This document shows positions 41,347 to 50,979 of a stretch of 64,000 nt of DNA, in pieces (position 1 is the stretch's first letter; each line of letters opens with the position of its first letter). The DNA is from Polaribacter huanghezhanensis (GTDB taxonomy: Bacteria; Bacteroidota; Bacteroidia; Flavobacteriales; Flavobacteriaceae): NCBI RefSeq assembly GCF_030444335.1, contig NZ_CP128595.1:1812501-1876500 (forward strand), written 5' to 3'. The position numbers and the translations under genes were made by a program. Under the pieces are notes generated by a model that worked only from the letters and a program-made list of their open reading frames with translations, was not told the origin of the DNA and ran no database searches.

Positions 41347-43339
41347 TTTTCTTGTTGTTATAATACAAGTATTTTGTAGCATTATAATAACCTCTTAAAA
41401 GGCTATCCATTTGTTTGGTAACAATTGGATGGTCTTTTTTAATATCCGTTAAATCGGTTCCGTTAAAATCGTACAAATTAGTAGTATTTGAAATGGTGGT
41501 TAATGTGTAATAATAATTGTTTTGTAACAATGCAACTGCTGGCTCACCATTTATAGCTTTGTATAAAAAAGAAAAATTTGCTGCTTGTACAGAATCCAAC
41601 GCATTAGAACCAAGTGTGTAATTGGTGTAACTAATATTTGCAAGGCTTGCAGCTGTAGGAAACAAATCTACTAATTTTGTAAATCTTGAAATTCTTTTTG
41701 CTTTGGTAAATTTTGGAGCATTTATAAAAAAAGGTACGTGATGTACAACTGTTCCAAGAGCTGATTCTTTTTTCTCTAAAAAATCAACAGGATTCATTGA
41801 TGTATTGTGATCTCCAAAGAATAAAAAGATCGTATTATCATAATAACCAGCTTTTTTTGCACGCTTTAAAAAGGTGTCAATATTAAAATCTAAATAACGC
41901 AATGCATTAATTTGTGCTACCGATTTAAAACCAGATTTTTTTAATAATTCTTCACTGATTTCATCATCCCTTAAAGGTCTGTAACTTCCTTTTTTATCAG
42001 GAACTGTAAAAGGCATGTGATTAGAAGCAGTTTGAATGTACGCAATAAATGGTTTGTTCTGTTCTTTCAGTTTCTGCAGTTCTTTATCAGATTCTTTAAA
42101 CAATTCGTAATCGTCAATTCCCCAAACATCAGCTCTTTGTTCTCCAGGGTAACTTCCTTCTTCAAAGATTTTTAAATGGTTGGTATTCGATTGAAAAATT
42201 CCACGAATATTTGCCCAATTTGCACTTCCGCCTAAAAAATACAATTTTTCATAACCCGTAAACTGATCAAAAATAATGCGTTGGTCAATTACCATCGGAT
42301 TACGAGAAGCCGTTTTAACATTGTCTATATCTGGCAAACCTGTAATACTTGCAAAAACACTTCCAGCAGTTCCAGCTTTGTGTACATAAAAATTGGTAAA
42401 AGTGGCACTTTTATTTAAAATGCTATCCAACCTTGGAGTCGTATTGATCGGATTCCCAAAATAACTCATTGTTGCAGCACCTAAAGATTCTAACATCACA
42501 ATCACTACATTTGGTTTTGCGGTAATAGAATCGGCTCTTACAACGCTTCTTTTAAAGTTTAAGGTGTCTTTTTGTAGGTGCAATTGTTTGGCAACTGACG
42601 GATAATATTTTTTGGTTTTTTCGAGATCAAATCCATCACTTCTAAACGCAAAACTATCATAAAAATATAAAATAGGATTTAATGCAAACTGATTTACCGA
42701 CTGATTTTTAGAAAAGAATGCTTGACTCCATCGTAACGGATAATGTGTAATACTGTTGTAAACTCCGAATGCTAAAAGAAAAAATGGAACAACAATAAAG
42801 AATGCTTTCCTTTTTTTAGAAATTGGAGCGGCAACAACTGCAAATTTTTTATATATAAACGAGTTGAGTTTGTAAAGAATAATTCCTAAAATAAGCAGTC
42901 CAAACAAACCTTTGTAAATGGGATAACTTTCAAATAAAACCTGTGTAGAAATTTTAAAATTGCTTAAAAATCGCAATGAAGCGGCATCTAAACGAATGTT
43001 TAAATAATCGTAATAACCAAAGTCTACCAAATAAAAAAGTGTGAGTATCAAATAGAAAATAGTAAAATAAAAAGTGCTAATTTTTTTGTAAACACGCTGT
43101 TTAAAAAAACGTTGATTGACGATAAATAATAAGATGGCGATCGGAAAAACAACCAATGTTGCCAACTTGATATCAAAACGAATTCCCAAACTAAATGCTT
43201 GTTGTATTTCTGAAGTTGATACTGAATCTAATTGTGCAAAAAAGAAATAAAATACCAGCCTAAAGAGAAATGCGTACACAGCGATAGAAAATAGTTGTAC
43301 AAAAAGGTATTTTATATAATTCGGAATTCTTTGTTGCAT
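41336..43339 (-). CDS. LTA-synthase-like membrane sulfatase/phosphoglycerol transferase
   Basis: A 667-residue protein with about five N-terminal membrane helices (residues 12-190) and a periplasmic alkaline-phosphatase-fold domain. The metal/nucleophile region is VVIVMLESLGAATM near 279 and KAGTAGSVFASITGLP near 318 (nucleophile Thr), with IFLFFGDHNTSMN near 509. The family transfers phosphoglycerol or phosphoethanolamine to envelope glycans. Gram-negative Bacteroidota make no lipoteichoic acid, so the acceptor is unknown. Confidence 0.9.
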   Translation of the reverse strand: MQQRIPNYIKYLFVQLFSIAVYAFLFRLVFYFFFAQLDSVSTSEIQQAFSLGIRFDIKLATLVVFPIAILLFIVNQRFFKQRVYKKISTFYFTIFYLILTLFYLVDFGYYDYLNIRLDAASLRFLSNFKISTQVLFESYPIYKGLFGLLILGIILYKLNSFIYKKFAVVAAPISKKRKAFFIVVPFFLLAFGVYNSITHYPLRWSQAFFSKNQSVNQFALNPILYFYDSFAFRSDGFDLEKTKKYYPSVAKQLHLQKDTLNFKRSVVRADSITAKPNVVIVMLESLGAATMSYFGNPINTTPRLDSILNKSATFTNFYVHKAGTAGSVFASITGLPDIDNVKTASRNPMVIDQRIIFDQFTGYEKLYFLGGSANWANIRGIFQSNTNHLKIFEEGSYPGEQRADVWGIDDYELFKESDKELQKLKEQNKPFIAYIQTASNHMPFTVPDKKGSYRPLRDDEISEELLKKSGFKSVAQINALRYLDFNIDTFLKRAKKAGYYDNTIFLFFGDHNTSMNPVDFLEKKESALGTVVHHVPFFINAPKFTKAKRISRFTKLVDLFPTAASLANISYTNYTLGSNALDSVQAANFSFLYKAINGEPAVALLQNNYYYTLTTISNTTNLYDFNGTDLTDIKKDHPIVTKQMDSLLRGYYNATKYLYYNNKKTKQ

Positions 43340-43400
43340 TTTTATTTGTATGGTTAAATGTATTTAATTTTCGATAAGAAAATAGTGCGTCATTTAGAAT

Positions 43401-45167
43401 TTAAATGATTAAACGAACTCCACCTAAATCTTCTATTTTGTAAGGAAATTTATCACTTGGAGAACCGATAAACATAAAATTAATAGGGATCTTCCATTTT
43501 TCTGATAAATCCTTAATCAACGAAGGAGAAAAAATACCTTGTACAATTACAAACTCAATAGCGATATCTGGGTATTCTCGGTCTAAAAAATTGATTTCTT
43601 CGGCCAGTTTTTCTGGAACTTTATTATTTTCATTTTCTACAATGATAATTTTCATTTTTTTAGTATGCTCGTTATTAGTGATGTATATCATCACTTTATT
43701 TAATGTAGCAATACTGTCACCTTTTGTAAAAAAAGCAAATTCTTGTGAATTGATTTTATCAATTGTTCTTTGGATATTTTTATCCAATCGGAAAATATAT
43801 TTTTTAATTGGATCAAAAATAGCATTTATAGTGCTTAAAGCTAATTTTAATAAGTTCGTTCTATTTAACATTGCCACAATAAAAAGAATAGAAGGAATGA
43901 AATAATATAAAAACACTGTTAAATTACTAGGAGAATCGTCTTTAGAAGGCATTATGATGTTTCCAATAAGTGCTATTAAAACAGCTCCAATTGCAATAAC
44001 TACCGAAAGCCAGTTTGCAGTTTCTGGTCTAGGCAATTGATTTCTTTTCATTTTTAATAAAATGTTTCCAATTCCAAAAAGAGCCATCACAGATAAAAAT
44101 GAGATGGTATAAACTCCTGCTAATAATTTTACATTTCCATTGGTAATTAGAAGTACAGAAACACATAATACAAAAAACATAATAATGATTCTGTAAGAGC
44201 TTCCTTTTTTATTTTTTTTAAGGAAAAAGGGCGGCATAATTCTATCTAAGGTCATTCGTTCTAACAAACCTGTAACACCAACAAAACTTGTTAGTACAGC
44301 GCCACTTAAAACTAAAAAGGCATCTATAGCAATAAGTGCTGCAATTCCTTCGCCACCAACATGTTTTCCCATTTCTATTAAAAGGGTGTTTTGATAGGCG
44401 TCACTTTGTAATAAAGGCATTGCAAATAATGCTAACGCAAAAACAGCCATTAAAGGATTAATAATACTTACAATTCCCCACATATTTCTTAGTGTTTTTG
44501 GAAACACACCCTTTTCTTGTTCTTCAACAAAATTTGCAGAACTTTCAAAGCCAGAAACACCGAGCATTGATGCAGCAAACCCTAAAAAAATTGCATTTGT
44601 TATAGAGCCATCACCAGATAAAGGTAAATGCCAATTTTCAAAAAAAGTACTCGTTCCGTTTTGAACTAAAAAATAAATGATAAATCCACTTAAAATAACT
44701 AAAGAGCTTAGGTGAAAAATAAAAATACCAATTGCTACTTTTGCAGATTCCGAAATACCAGCAATAGCTAAAACCGCAAAAATTCCAATTAAAAGAATAG
44801 TTACAGGAATTATTGGCATTGGTGGAATTAAATGATGCAAATAATGAATGGCTTCATTGGCAGAAATGACTGCGGTTGCCATGTAAGACAATAAAGTAAG
44901 TGTTGCTGCAAAAGAAGCGGTAGATTTACTTGTTGTATTTAATAAAGCGTTATACGCGCCACCATTTAGAGGTAAAGCACCAACAACTTCACCATAAATT
45001 TTACGATATAAGAATAAAACAAAAGAGACAATAAGTAACGTAATCCAGGCATATTGTCCTGCGAAAGCGATGGCTAAAGCAGATACATATAAAACAGAAG
45101 AACTGATATCATTTCCACAAATTGCTGTAGCAGATAGTTGATTTAATTTTTTATTTATTTTTTCCAT
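43401..45167 (-). CDS. APC-family amino acid permease with cytoplasmic C-terminal domain
   Basis: The 588-residue protein has about 12 membrane helices (residues 15-435). The first helix region AICGNDISSSVLYVSALA, the NGGAYNALLN segment and FESSANFVEEQEKGVFPKTLR are typical of the amino acid-polyamine-cation superfamily. The last ~130 residues form a soluble alpha/beta domain (KVMIYITNNEHTKKMKIIIVENE ... IEFVIVQGIFSP), possibly regulatory. The substrate is not deducible. A TATCTTAG box about 26 bases upstream may be its promoter. Confidence 0.88.
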   Translation of the reverse strand: MEKINKKLNQLSATAICGNDISSSVLYVSALAIAFAGQYAWITLLIVSFVLFLYRKIYGEVVGALPLNGGAYNALLNTTSKSTASFAATLTLLSYMATAVISANEAIHYLHHLIPPMPIIPVTILLIGIFAVLAIAGISESAKVAIGIFIFHLSSLVILSGFIIYFLVQNGTSTFFENWHLPLSGDGSITNAIFLGFAASMLGVSGFESSANFVEEQEKGVFPKTLRNMWGIVSIINPLMAVFALALFAMPLLQSDAYQNTLLIEMGKHVGGEGIAALIAIDAFLVLSGAVLTSFVGVTGLLERMTLDRIMPPFFLKKNKKGSSYRIIIMFFVLCVSVLLITNGNVKLLAGVYTISFLSVMALFGIGNILLKMKRNQLPRPETANWLSVVIAIGAVLIALIGNIIMPSKDDSPSNLTVFLYYFIPSILFIVAMLNRTNLLKLALSTINAIFDPIKKYIFRLDKNIQRTIDKINSQEFAFFTKGDSIATLNKVMIYITNNEHTKKMKIIIVENENNKVPEKLAEEINFLDREYPDIAIEFVIVQGIFSPSLIKDLSEKWKIPINFMFIGSPSDKFPYKIEDLGGVRLII

Positions 45168-45259
45168 ATTGCATGTTTCTATCCATTTAGCTAAGATAAA
45201 ATTTTAATGTTTTTTATTTAAAAAGTTCACAAAGTTATATAAAAAGAGTTTAGGAACAA

Positions 45260-46339
45260 TTAAATTTGATATAAGTTTAATAATTGTATTGCTGCATTAA
45301 AAGGGGTTGTATTTCCTTCTTTTAGTTTTTGTATTTCAATTTTTAATTGCTTAGTAACTTTTTTATTGTTGTAAAAATTATCTTTTAATTGTTGCTCAAT
45401 CGTTCCTTTTAACCAATAGATATTTTGTTCATTTCTACGTTTAGAAAAATATTTATTTTTGGTTGTGATTTCTAAATATTTGGAAATCATCACATCTATT
45501 TCTGTAATTCCGCTATGTTCTATGGCGCTACACGTTAGCACTTTTGGTTGCCAAGTACTTTCTTTTGGCGGATATAAATGCAAGGCTCTGTTAAATTCCG
45601 TTTTTGCAATTTTTGCATTTTGTATATTTTCTCCGTCAGCTTTGTTGATGACGATCGCGTCTGCCATTTCTATAATTCCGCGTTTAATTCCTTGTAATTC
45701 GTCTCCAGCTCCAGCAATTTTTAGCAATAAAAAGAAATCCACCATAGAATGTACAGCCGTTTCAGATTGTCCAACGCCAACCGTTTCAATAATAATGGTA
45801 TCAAAACCAGCAGCTTCACATAAAATAATAGATTCGCGTGTTTTTTGTGCAACGCCACCTAAAGAAGTTCCAGAAGGTGAAGGTCTGATAAATGCATTTG
45901 CATCAGTAACCAATTCTTCCATTCGAGTTTTATCACCTAAAATACTTCCTTTGTTGATAGAACTTGTTGGATCAATTGCCAAGACAGCCACTTTTTTTCC
46001 TTGTTTGGTTAAGTGTTTTCCGTAACTTTCTATAAACGTACTTTTTCCAACTCCAGGAACTCCGGTAATTCCAATTCTTATAGATGTATTGGCAAAAGGC
46101 AAGCAACGTTCTAAAATTTTGTTGGCTTTTTCTTGATGTGTTGCATTGGTGCTTTCTACTAAAGTAATCGCTCTACTTAAAAAAGGAATATCTCCTGCAA
46201 CAATTTTTGTAACAAACTCATCCACCGAAAAGTGTTTGCTTCTACTTTTTTTGATTTGTTGCGCAGCAAAAGGATTGGTAGTTTCTGGTTGTGAAACACC
46301 TTGTTTTTCTTGAAGAGCAGATTTTTTTTTAAGAGCCAT
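45260..46339 (-). CDS. meaB: Methylmalonyl-CoA mutase-associated GTPase MeaB
   Basis: MeaB (ArgK/LAO-like) is a G3E GTPase that protects and reloads cobalamin-dependent methylmalonyl-CoA mutase. The 359-residue protein has the P-loop GVPGVGKST, ESYGKHL, LAIDPTSSINKGSILGDKTRM, ETVGVGQSE and the base-specificity motif VINKADGEN. I start it at the ATG at 46339, because the longer frame begins with TTG and adds no conserved residues. No mutase subunit is in the window. Confidence 0.94.
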   Translation of the reverse strand: MALKKKSALQEKQGVSQPETTNPFAAQQIKKSRSKHFSVDEFVTKIVAGDIPFLSRAITLVESTNATHQEKANKILERCLPFANTSIRIGITGVPGVGKSTFIESYGKHLTKQGKKVAVLAIDPTSSINKGSILGDKTRMEELVTDANAFIRPSPSGTSLGGVAQKTRESIILCEAAGFDTIIIETVGVGQSETAVHSMVDFFLLLKIAGAGDELQGIKRGIIEMADAIVINKADGENIQNAKIAKTEFNRALHLYPPKESTWQPKVLTCSAIEHSGITEIDVMISKYLEITTKNKYFSKRRNEQNIYWLKGTIEQQLKDNFYNNKKVTKQLKIEIQKLKEGNTTPFNAAIQLLNLYQI

Positions 46340-46440
46340 AAGTACAGTTGACAAAATAATTAGTGTAAATTTAGGAATAAATTAATTGCATTTTGCAACA
46401 CAGCCGAAAAAGGTTCGTCTTTAAGGTAATTAATCAACGA

Positions 46441-47001
46441 ATGAATCAAACAAAAGAAGTACAAAATCATTTAATTGATGCTTGTAAAAACAAGGATGCA
46501 AAATCGCAGATGCAATTGTATGACATGTATTGCAAAGCAATGTATGTAATTGCAAACAGGTATGTAAAAGACTCTTTTGTAGCAGAAGATATTATGCAAG
46601 ATTCATTTATTAAAGCTTTCCAAAACATCAATTCTTTTAAAGGAGAAGTCTCTTTTGGAGCTTGGCTAAAACGAATTGTAATCAATAATAGTTTAGATTG
46701 GTTAAAGAAGCGAAAGTTAGAAATAGTTTCTTTAAATGATGAGGTGTATGAAAGAGTTGAAGAGAACGATGATTGGAATATTGAACAAAGTTTGCAAGCA
46801 GATTATATTGTAAATGCCATCAAAAATTTAAAAGAAAAATATAGTGTGGTGCTGTCATTGTATTTATTAGAAGGGTACGATCATCAAGAGATAGCACAGG
46901 TATTAGGAATTACAGAAGTTGCTTCTAGAACGCATTTAATGAGAGGAAAAAAGCAATTACAAGAACTTTTAAAAGAACAAAATTATGTCGAAGGATATTA
47001 G
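46441..47001 (+). CDS. RNA polymerase ECF-type sigma-70 factor
   Basis: The 186-residue sigma factor has region 2 (LYDMYCKAMYVIANRYVKDSFVAEDIMQDSFIKAF ... GAWLKRIVINNSLDWLKKRK) and region 4 (YSVVLSLYLLEGYDHQEIAQVLGITEVASRTHLMRGKKQLQ) and no region 1 or 3. It is the first gene of a three-gene unit in which each gene overlaps the next (17 and 20 bases), with a membrane anti-sigma-like protein and a secreted DUF4097-like protein. I chose the ATG at 46441; the frame is open 16 codons further up but without conserved sequence. Confidence 0.93.
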   Translation: MNQTKEVQNHLIDACKNKDAKSQMQLYDMYCKAMYVIANRYVKDSFVAEDIMQDSFIKAFQNINSFKGEVSFGAWLKRIVINNSLDWLKKRKLEIVSLNDEVYERVEENDDWNIEQSLQADYIVNAIKNLKEKYSVVLSLYLLEGYDHQEIAQVLGITEVASRTHLMRGKKQLQELLKEQNYVEGY

Positions 47002-47539
47002 AGAAATCATGAAAAATTATAAGAACGAAGACGTTTCTTTATCGGCAAATCACAGAAATAAATTTGAAGATAGATTGCAGAAAGAAGTACATCATCAAAC
47101 AAAAAAGAAAATTTATACATGGTTGCAAGTGGCAGCTTCTGTAGTATTGATTGTGAGTTTAGCAATTGGTTATTTTGGAATTGAACCAACTTCAAAAGAT
47201 AGTAAACCAACCAAAAAAATTAGTTTAGGAAGCTTATCACCTGAATTAAAATCGATCGAAAACTATTATGTAAGCACTATCAATTACGAGATTAGTAATT
47301 TAAGTGTAAACAATTCTAATAAAGAAATTCTAGAGGGTTATTTAGCCAAAATTGGTGAGTTAACCACTGAATACAAATCATTAACTACAGAGCTCAATAC
47401 AAAAGGAGTTAATGATGAAATCATCAATGCATTGATAAACAATTTGCAATTACGATTACAGTTATTGCAAAGATTAAAAAAACAATTAAACGATTTAAAA
47501 CAATTAAATTCAAAACAAAATGAAACTCAAAAGCTATAA
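46985..47539 (+). CDS. Membrane anti-sigma-like protein
   Basis: The 184-residue protein has a cytoplasmic N-terminal part (IREIMKNYKNEDVSLSANHRNKFEDRLQKE), one membrane helix at about 46-65 (TWLQVAASVVLIVSLAIGYFG) and a periplasmic helical part (LTTEYKSLTTELNTKG ... LLQRLKKQLNDLKQLN). Position directly after and overlapping the sigma gene and this topology make it the likely anti-sigma regulator, although it lacks a recognisable zinc anti-sigma motif. It overlaps the next gene by 20 bases. Confidence 0.8.
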   Translation: MSKDIREIMKNYKNEDVSLSANHRNKFEDRLQKEVHHQTKKKIYTWLQVAASVVLIVSLAIGYFGIEPTSKDSKPTKKISLGSLSPELKSIENYYVSTINYEISNLSVNNSNKEILEGYLAKIGELTTEYKSLTTELNTKGVNDEIINALINNLQLRLQLLQRLKKQLNDLKQLNSKQNETQKL

Positions 47540-48941
47540 AGTTGTTGGATTTTTGTTTACCGCTTTTTTTATAAGCAGTTTACATGCACAAAAATTTGAC
47601 AAAAAATTCAACGAAAATTTCAACGTAAATAAAGACGTAGTTCTTGCTATAAACGCAACCAATGCAGATATTAATGTAACTACTTGGAACCGAAACGAAG
47701 TTGCTGTAGAAGCTGTAATTACCGTAGAAGGATTGTCTAAAAAAGAAGCAGAAAAATTCTTAAAAAGTTGGGAATTTGAAGCTTTAGGAAACAAAAGTAA
47801 AGTACAAGTAAATGCAAATGCAAATCAATTTTTACCTTTTGGCGACAACGATTTTAAATTCGATTTTGACTTTAAAGACATTGTGATTCCAGAATTGAAT
47901 TTTGACATTAACATTCCAGAATTTAAAATGCCAGAAATTAAGATTCCAGAAATTAACATCAATTTTGATGAAATATTTGACAATATTGATGATGAATTAG
48001 ACAATCATGATTTTGATGAAGAAGATACAAAAACCTTTTCTTATAAATCAAACGGAAAGCAGAAAACAATTGTAATTAAGACCAAAAAAGAATGGGAAAA
48101 GTTTAAAAAATCGAAAGATTTTGAAGACATGAAAGCGGACATTAAAAAAGGACTTAAAAAAGCGCAAGAAGGCATCAAAAAAATCGACAAAAAAATGATT
48201 GAAGAAACTATTAAAAGAGCGAAGATTCAATACGAAAAAATTGACAAAGAAAAGCTCAAAGCGAATTTTGAAAAAGCAAAAGCGAACATTGAAAAGATGA
48301 AAATCAAAATGGCAAATCAATATAAAAACGGAGATAATGTAATCACTATTGAAAATGGTAAAACTAAAAAGAATGTAAAAATTACGAGAAAAATTACTAT
48401 TAGAGTACCTAAAAATGCAACCTTCGAGTTAAATACAAGACACAGTAAAGTACAATTGCCAAAAGGAAAAACTTCTGGTAAAGTTTCTTACGGATCTTTT
48501 AAGTCTGACGAAATAAATGGTGGCGATTTAAAAATTTATTATGCTCCAGTAAATGTAGCTATTTTGTCTGCAAGCACCTTATCTTTAAACAACATAACCG
48601 ATGCAACAATTGCATCGGTTATCAATACCAAATTATCATCTAATTCGTCTGGTTTAACTATTAAAAAATTAGATAATAATGTAGATTTAACGAGCAAATT
48701 TGGAGAGTTATTAATCTTAAATGTTGTTTCTGGATTACAAAATTTTAAACTTGATTTAAGTTTTTCTGATGCAACTATAGATTTTAACAATTTAGAAGGA
48801 AAACTTCCTGTAATTTCTACTAGTAAAATAATCAATTTATCAAACAAGAAGAATACAACTTTAAGTGGAAGTTTTAATATGAAAAATAAGATTATTGACA
48901 TCAAAGGAAAACAGAGTGAGTTAACCATTAAAAAGCAATAA
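47520..48941 (+). CDS. Secreted DUF4097-like beta-helix protein
   Basis: The 473-residue protein has a signal peptide (residues 1-24, ending SLHAQ). The N-terminal part (KDVVLAINATNADINVTTWNRNEVAVEAVITVEGLS) and the last 150 residues (repeated beta rungs such as DLKIYYAPVNVAILSASTLSLNNI) resemble the DUF4097/adhesin-like fold seen beside anti-sigma factors. The middle (about 100-290) is unusual: an acidic Phe/Asp/Ile-rich stretch with the repeat PEIKIPEININF, then a lysine/glutamate-rich probable coiled coil. It is the last gene of the sigma/anti-sigma unit and may act in sensing or as its output. Confidence 0.8.
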   Translation: MKLKSYKVVGFLFTAFFISSLHAQKFDKKFNENFNVNKDVVLAINATNADINVTTWNRNEVAVEAVITVEGLSKKEAEKFLKSWEFEALGNKSKVQVNANANQFLPFGDNDFKFDFDFKDIVIPELNFDINIPEFKMPEIKIPEININFDEIFDNIDDELDNHDFDEEDTKTFSYKSNGKQKTIVIKTKKEWEKFKKSKDFEDMKADIKKGLKKAQEGIKKIDKKMIEETIKRAKIQYEKIDKEKLKANFEKAKANIEKMKIKMANQYKNGDNVITIENGKTKKNVKITRKITIRVPKNATFELNTRHSKVQLPKGKTSGKVSYGSFKSDEINGGDLKIYYAPVNVAILSASTLSLNNITDATIASVINTKLSSNSSGLTIKKLDNNVDLTSKFGELLILNVVSGLQNFKLDLSFSDATIDFNNLEGKLPVISTSKIINLSNKKNTTLSGSFNMKNKIIDIKGKQSELTIKKQ

Positions 48942-49051
48942 TTTATTTATAGAAATAATTCCTTTTTATTTTATCAAACTTCTAACAAATTCCCATTTTC
49001 TTTTTCCGTAAAACTCACTATCTTTACATTTCTATAAAGGCACGTTAATTA

Positions 49052-50533
49052 ATGGAAATCTATAAAGAGAATCAGCTTAAAATTTACAATTCACTTAGCA
49101 AAAGCAAAGAGCTTTTTAAACCACTAACAGAAGGCCGTGTTGGCATGTATGTTTGTGGTCCAACTGTTTACAGCAATGTTCATTTAGGAAACGTAAGAAC
49201 ATTTATGTCGTTTGATATGGTGTTTCGTTATTTGTTGCATTTAGGATATAAAGTGCGTTACGTTCGTAATATTACCGATGCTGGACATTTAGAAAATGAT
49301 GCTGATGAAGGCGAAGACAGAATTTCTAAAAAAGCACGAATCGAAGAAATAGAACCGATGGAAGTTGTGCAACGTTACACAGTTGATTTTCATGAAACTT
49401 TAGAAAAATACAATTTTTTACCGCCAAGTATTGAGCCAACAGCAACTGGTCATATTGTAGAACAAATTGAAATGATTAAAGAAATCATGGAAAAAGGTTT
49501 GGCATATGAAGTAAATGGTTCTGTGTATTTTGATGTGTTAAAATATAACGAAAGCGGAAATAATTACGGAATCCTTTCAGGGAGAAAAATGGAAGATGCC
49601 ATTCATAATACGAGAACTTTAGATGGACAATCGGATAAGAAAAATCCACAAGATTTTGCATTGTGGAAAAAAGCAGATGAAAGACATATTATGCGTTGGC
49701 CATCGCCTTGGTCTGATGGTTTTCCTGGTTGGCATTTAGAATGTTCTGTAATGAGCACAAAATATTTAGGAGAACAATTTGATATTCATGGTGGTGGAAT
49801 GGATTTAAAATTTCCACATCACGAATGTGAAATTGCGCAATCTCAAACTTGTAGCGGACACAAACCCGTAAATTATTGGATGCACGCAAATATGTTGTTG
49901 TTAAACAGTCAGAAAATGGCAAAATCAACAGGGAACTTTGTGTTGCCAAGTGAAATTTTAACAGGAGAAAATAATATCTTAAGTAAAGCATTTGCGCCGA
50001 GCGTGGTTCGTTTTTTTAACATGCAAGCACATTATAGAAGTATTTTAGATTTTTCTAGTGATGCTTTAGAAGCGTCAGAAAAAGGCTATTATAAGTTGAT
50101 GGATGCGGTAAATTCATTGCCAAACATTCAAACCAGTAAAACATCATCTTTTGATGTTTTAAAGTGGAAACAGCAATGTTATGATGCGATGAATGATGAC
50201 TTTAATACGCCAATTTTAATTGCACATTTATTTGAAGCTGTTAAAGTTATCAATCAATTAAAAGAGCAAAAAGCAACCATTTCTGCGGATGATTTAGTAG
50301 AACTTAAAGAAACAATCAATGCATTTGTTTTTGATGTCATGGGATTGACCAATGAAACAAAACAAGACAGTTCAGATAAAATTGATGGAGTAGTAGCGTT
50401 GTTGATTAAATTGCGAAAAGAAGCAAGAGATAATAAAGATTGGGCGTTGTCAGATCAAATTAGAGATGAATTGCTGGCATTAGGAATTCAGTTAAAAGAC
50501 GGAAGAGAAGGAACCTCTTTTTCAATCAATTAA
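49052..50533 (+). CDS. cysS: Cysteinyl-tRNA synthetase
   Basis: A class I synthetase of 493 residues. It has the zinc-binding [20 protein letters not shown] with the HIGH-type HLGN, the HLECSVM and HHECEIAQ zinc ligands, the KMAKSTGN (KMSKS) motif near 291, and a C-terminal anticodon-binding helical domain. A TATCTTTA box at about 49019 may be the promoter. The stop is followed by heptamer repeats. Confidence 0.97.
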   Translation: MEIYKENQLKIYNSLSKSKELFKPLTEGRVGMYVCGPTVYSNVHLGNVRTFMSFDMVFRYLLHLGYKVRYVRNITDAGHLENDADEGEDRISKKARIEEIEPMEVVQRYTVDFHETLEKYNFLPPSIEPTATGHIVEQIEMIKEIMEKGLAYEVNGSVYFDVLKYNESGNNYGILSGRKMEDAIHNTRTLDGQSDKKNPQDFALWKKADERHIMRWPSPWSDGFPGWHLECSVMSTKYLGEQFDIHGGGMDLKFPHHECEIAQSQTCSGHKPVNYWMHANMLLLNSQKMAKSTGNFVLPSEILTGENNILSKAFAPSVVRFFNMQAHYRSILDFSSDALEASEKGYYKLMDAVNSLPNIQTSKTSSFDVLKWKQQCYDAMNDDFNTPILIAHLFEAVKVINQLKEQKATISADDLVELKETINAFVFDVMGLTNETKQDSSDKIDGVVALLIKLRKEARDNKDWALSDQIRDELLALGIQLKDGREGTSFSIN

Positions 50534-50539
50534 TAAATA

Positions 50540-50588
50540 ATTACGAATTACAAATTACAAATTAGGAATTACGAATTATGAATTACGA
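50540..50588. repeat. Heptamer tandem repeat (ATTACGA-type x 7)
   Basis: Seven consecutive 7-base units (ATTACGA, ATTACAA, ATTACAA, ATTAGGA, ATTACGA, ATTATGA, ATTACGA) lie 7 bases after the cysS stop codon. Confidence 0.9.
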
Positions 50589-50608
50589 ATTTCAGAGCAT
50601 CAACGAAT

Positions 50609-50638
50609 TGTCATTTCTAGCCGGGTTGAGAAACTTCA
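50609..50638. repeat. Partial REP-like element
   Basis: TGTCATTTCTAGCCGGGTTGAGAAACTTC looks like one arm (TGTCATTTC...GAGAAA-TC) of the REP-like family, without the opposite arm, just before yidD. Confidence 0.5.
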
Positions 50639-50648
50639 ATTAGAGCAG

Positions 50649-50882
50649 ATGAAAAAAATTCTTACATATCCGTTTATTTTATTGGTTCGGTTTTATCAAA
50701 CAGCCATTTCGCCATATACACCATCAACCTGTAGATATTCGCCGACCTGTTCTCATTACACAATTGAGGCATTACAAAAACACGGTTTGTTTACCGGCGG
50801 TTGGTTGGCAATTAAAAGAATATTTAGTTGTCATCCTTGGGGCGGACAAGGGTATGATCCGGTTCCAGAAAAGAAAGAATAA
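50649..50882 (+). CDS. yidD: Membrane protein insertion efficiency factor YidD
   Basis: The 77-residue protein has the family signature [26 protein letters not shown] followed by [17 protein letters not shown] with three conserved cysteines. It has an N-terminal amphipathic/hydrophobic helix ([16 protein letters not shown]) that attaches it to the inner membrane, where it assists YidC-dependent insertion. The usual rnpA/yidC neighbours are absent; here it lies between cysS and lgt. Confidence 0.95.
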   Translation: MKKILTYPFILLVRFYQTAISPYTPSTCRYSPTCSHYTIEALQKHGLFTGGWLAIKRIFSCHPWGGQGYDPVPEKKE

Positions 50883-50889
50883 TACATTG

Positions 50890-50964
50890 TGTCACCTCGA
50901 GCGGAGTCGAGAGGTTTTTATAAATTAGCGAAATAAATAGGTCTCGACTCCGCTCGACCTGACA
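50890..50964. repeat. REP-like intergenic palindrome
   Basis: A nearly perfect 23-base inverted repeat: TGTCACCTCGAGCGGAGTCG.. against ..CGACTCCGCTCGACCTGACA, separated by about 29 AT-rich bases. It is between yidD and lgt and may work as a transcriptional attenuator or terminator. Confidence 0.8.
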
Positions 50965-50979
50965 AATAAAACATAACAT

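Noticed and set aside
45459..46025. 188-codon plus-strand ORF inside meaB
   Set aside because: Long only because of the AT-rich antisense of meaB; the minus-strand frame has P-loop and GTPase motifs in order.
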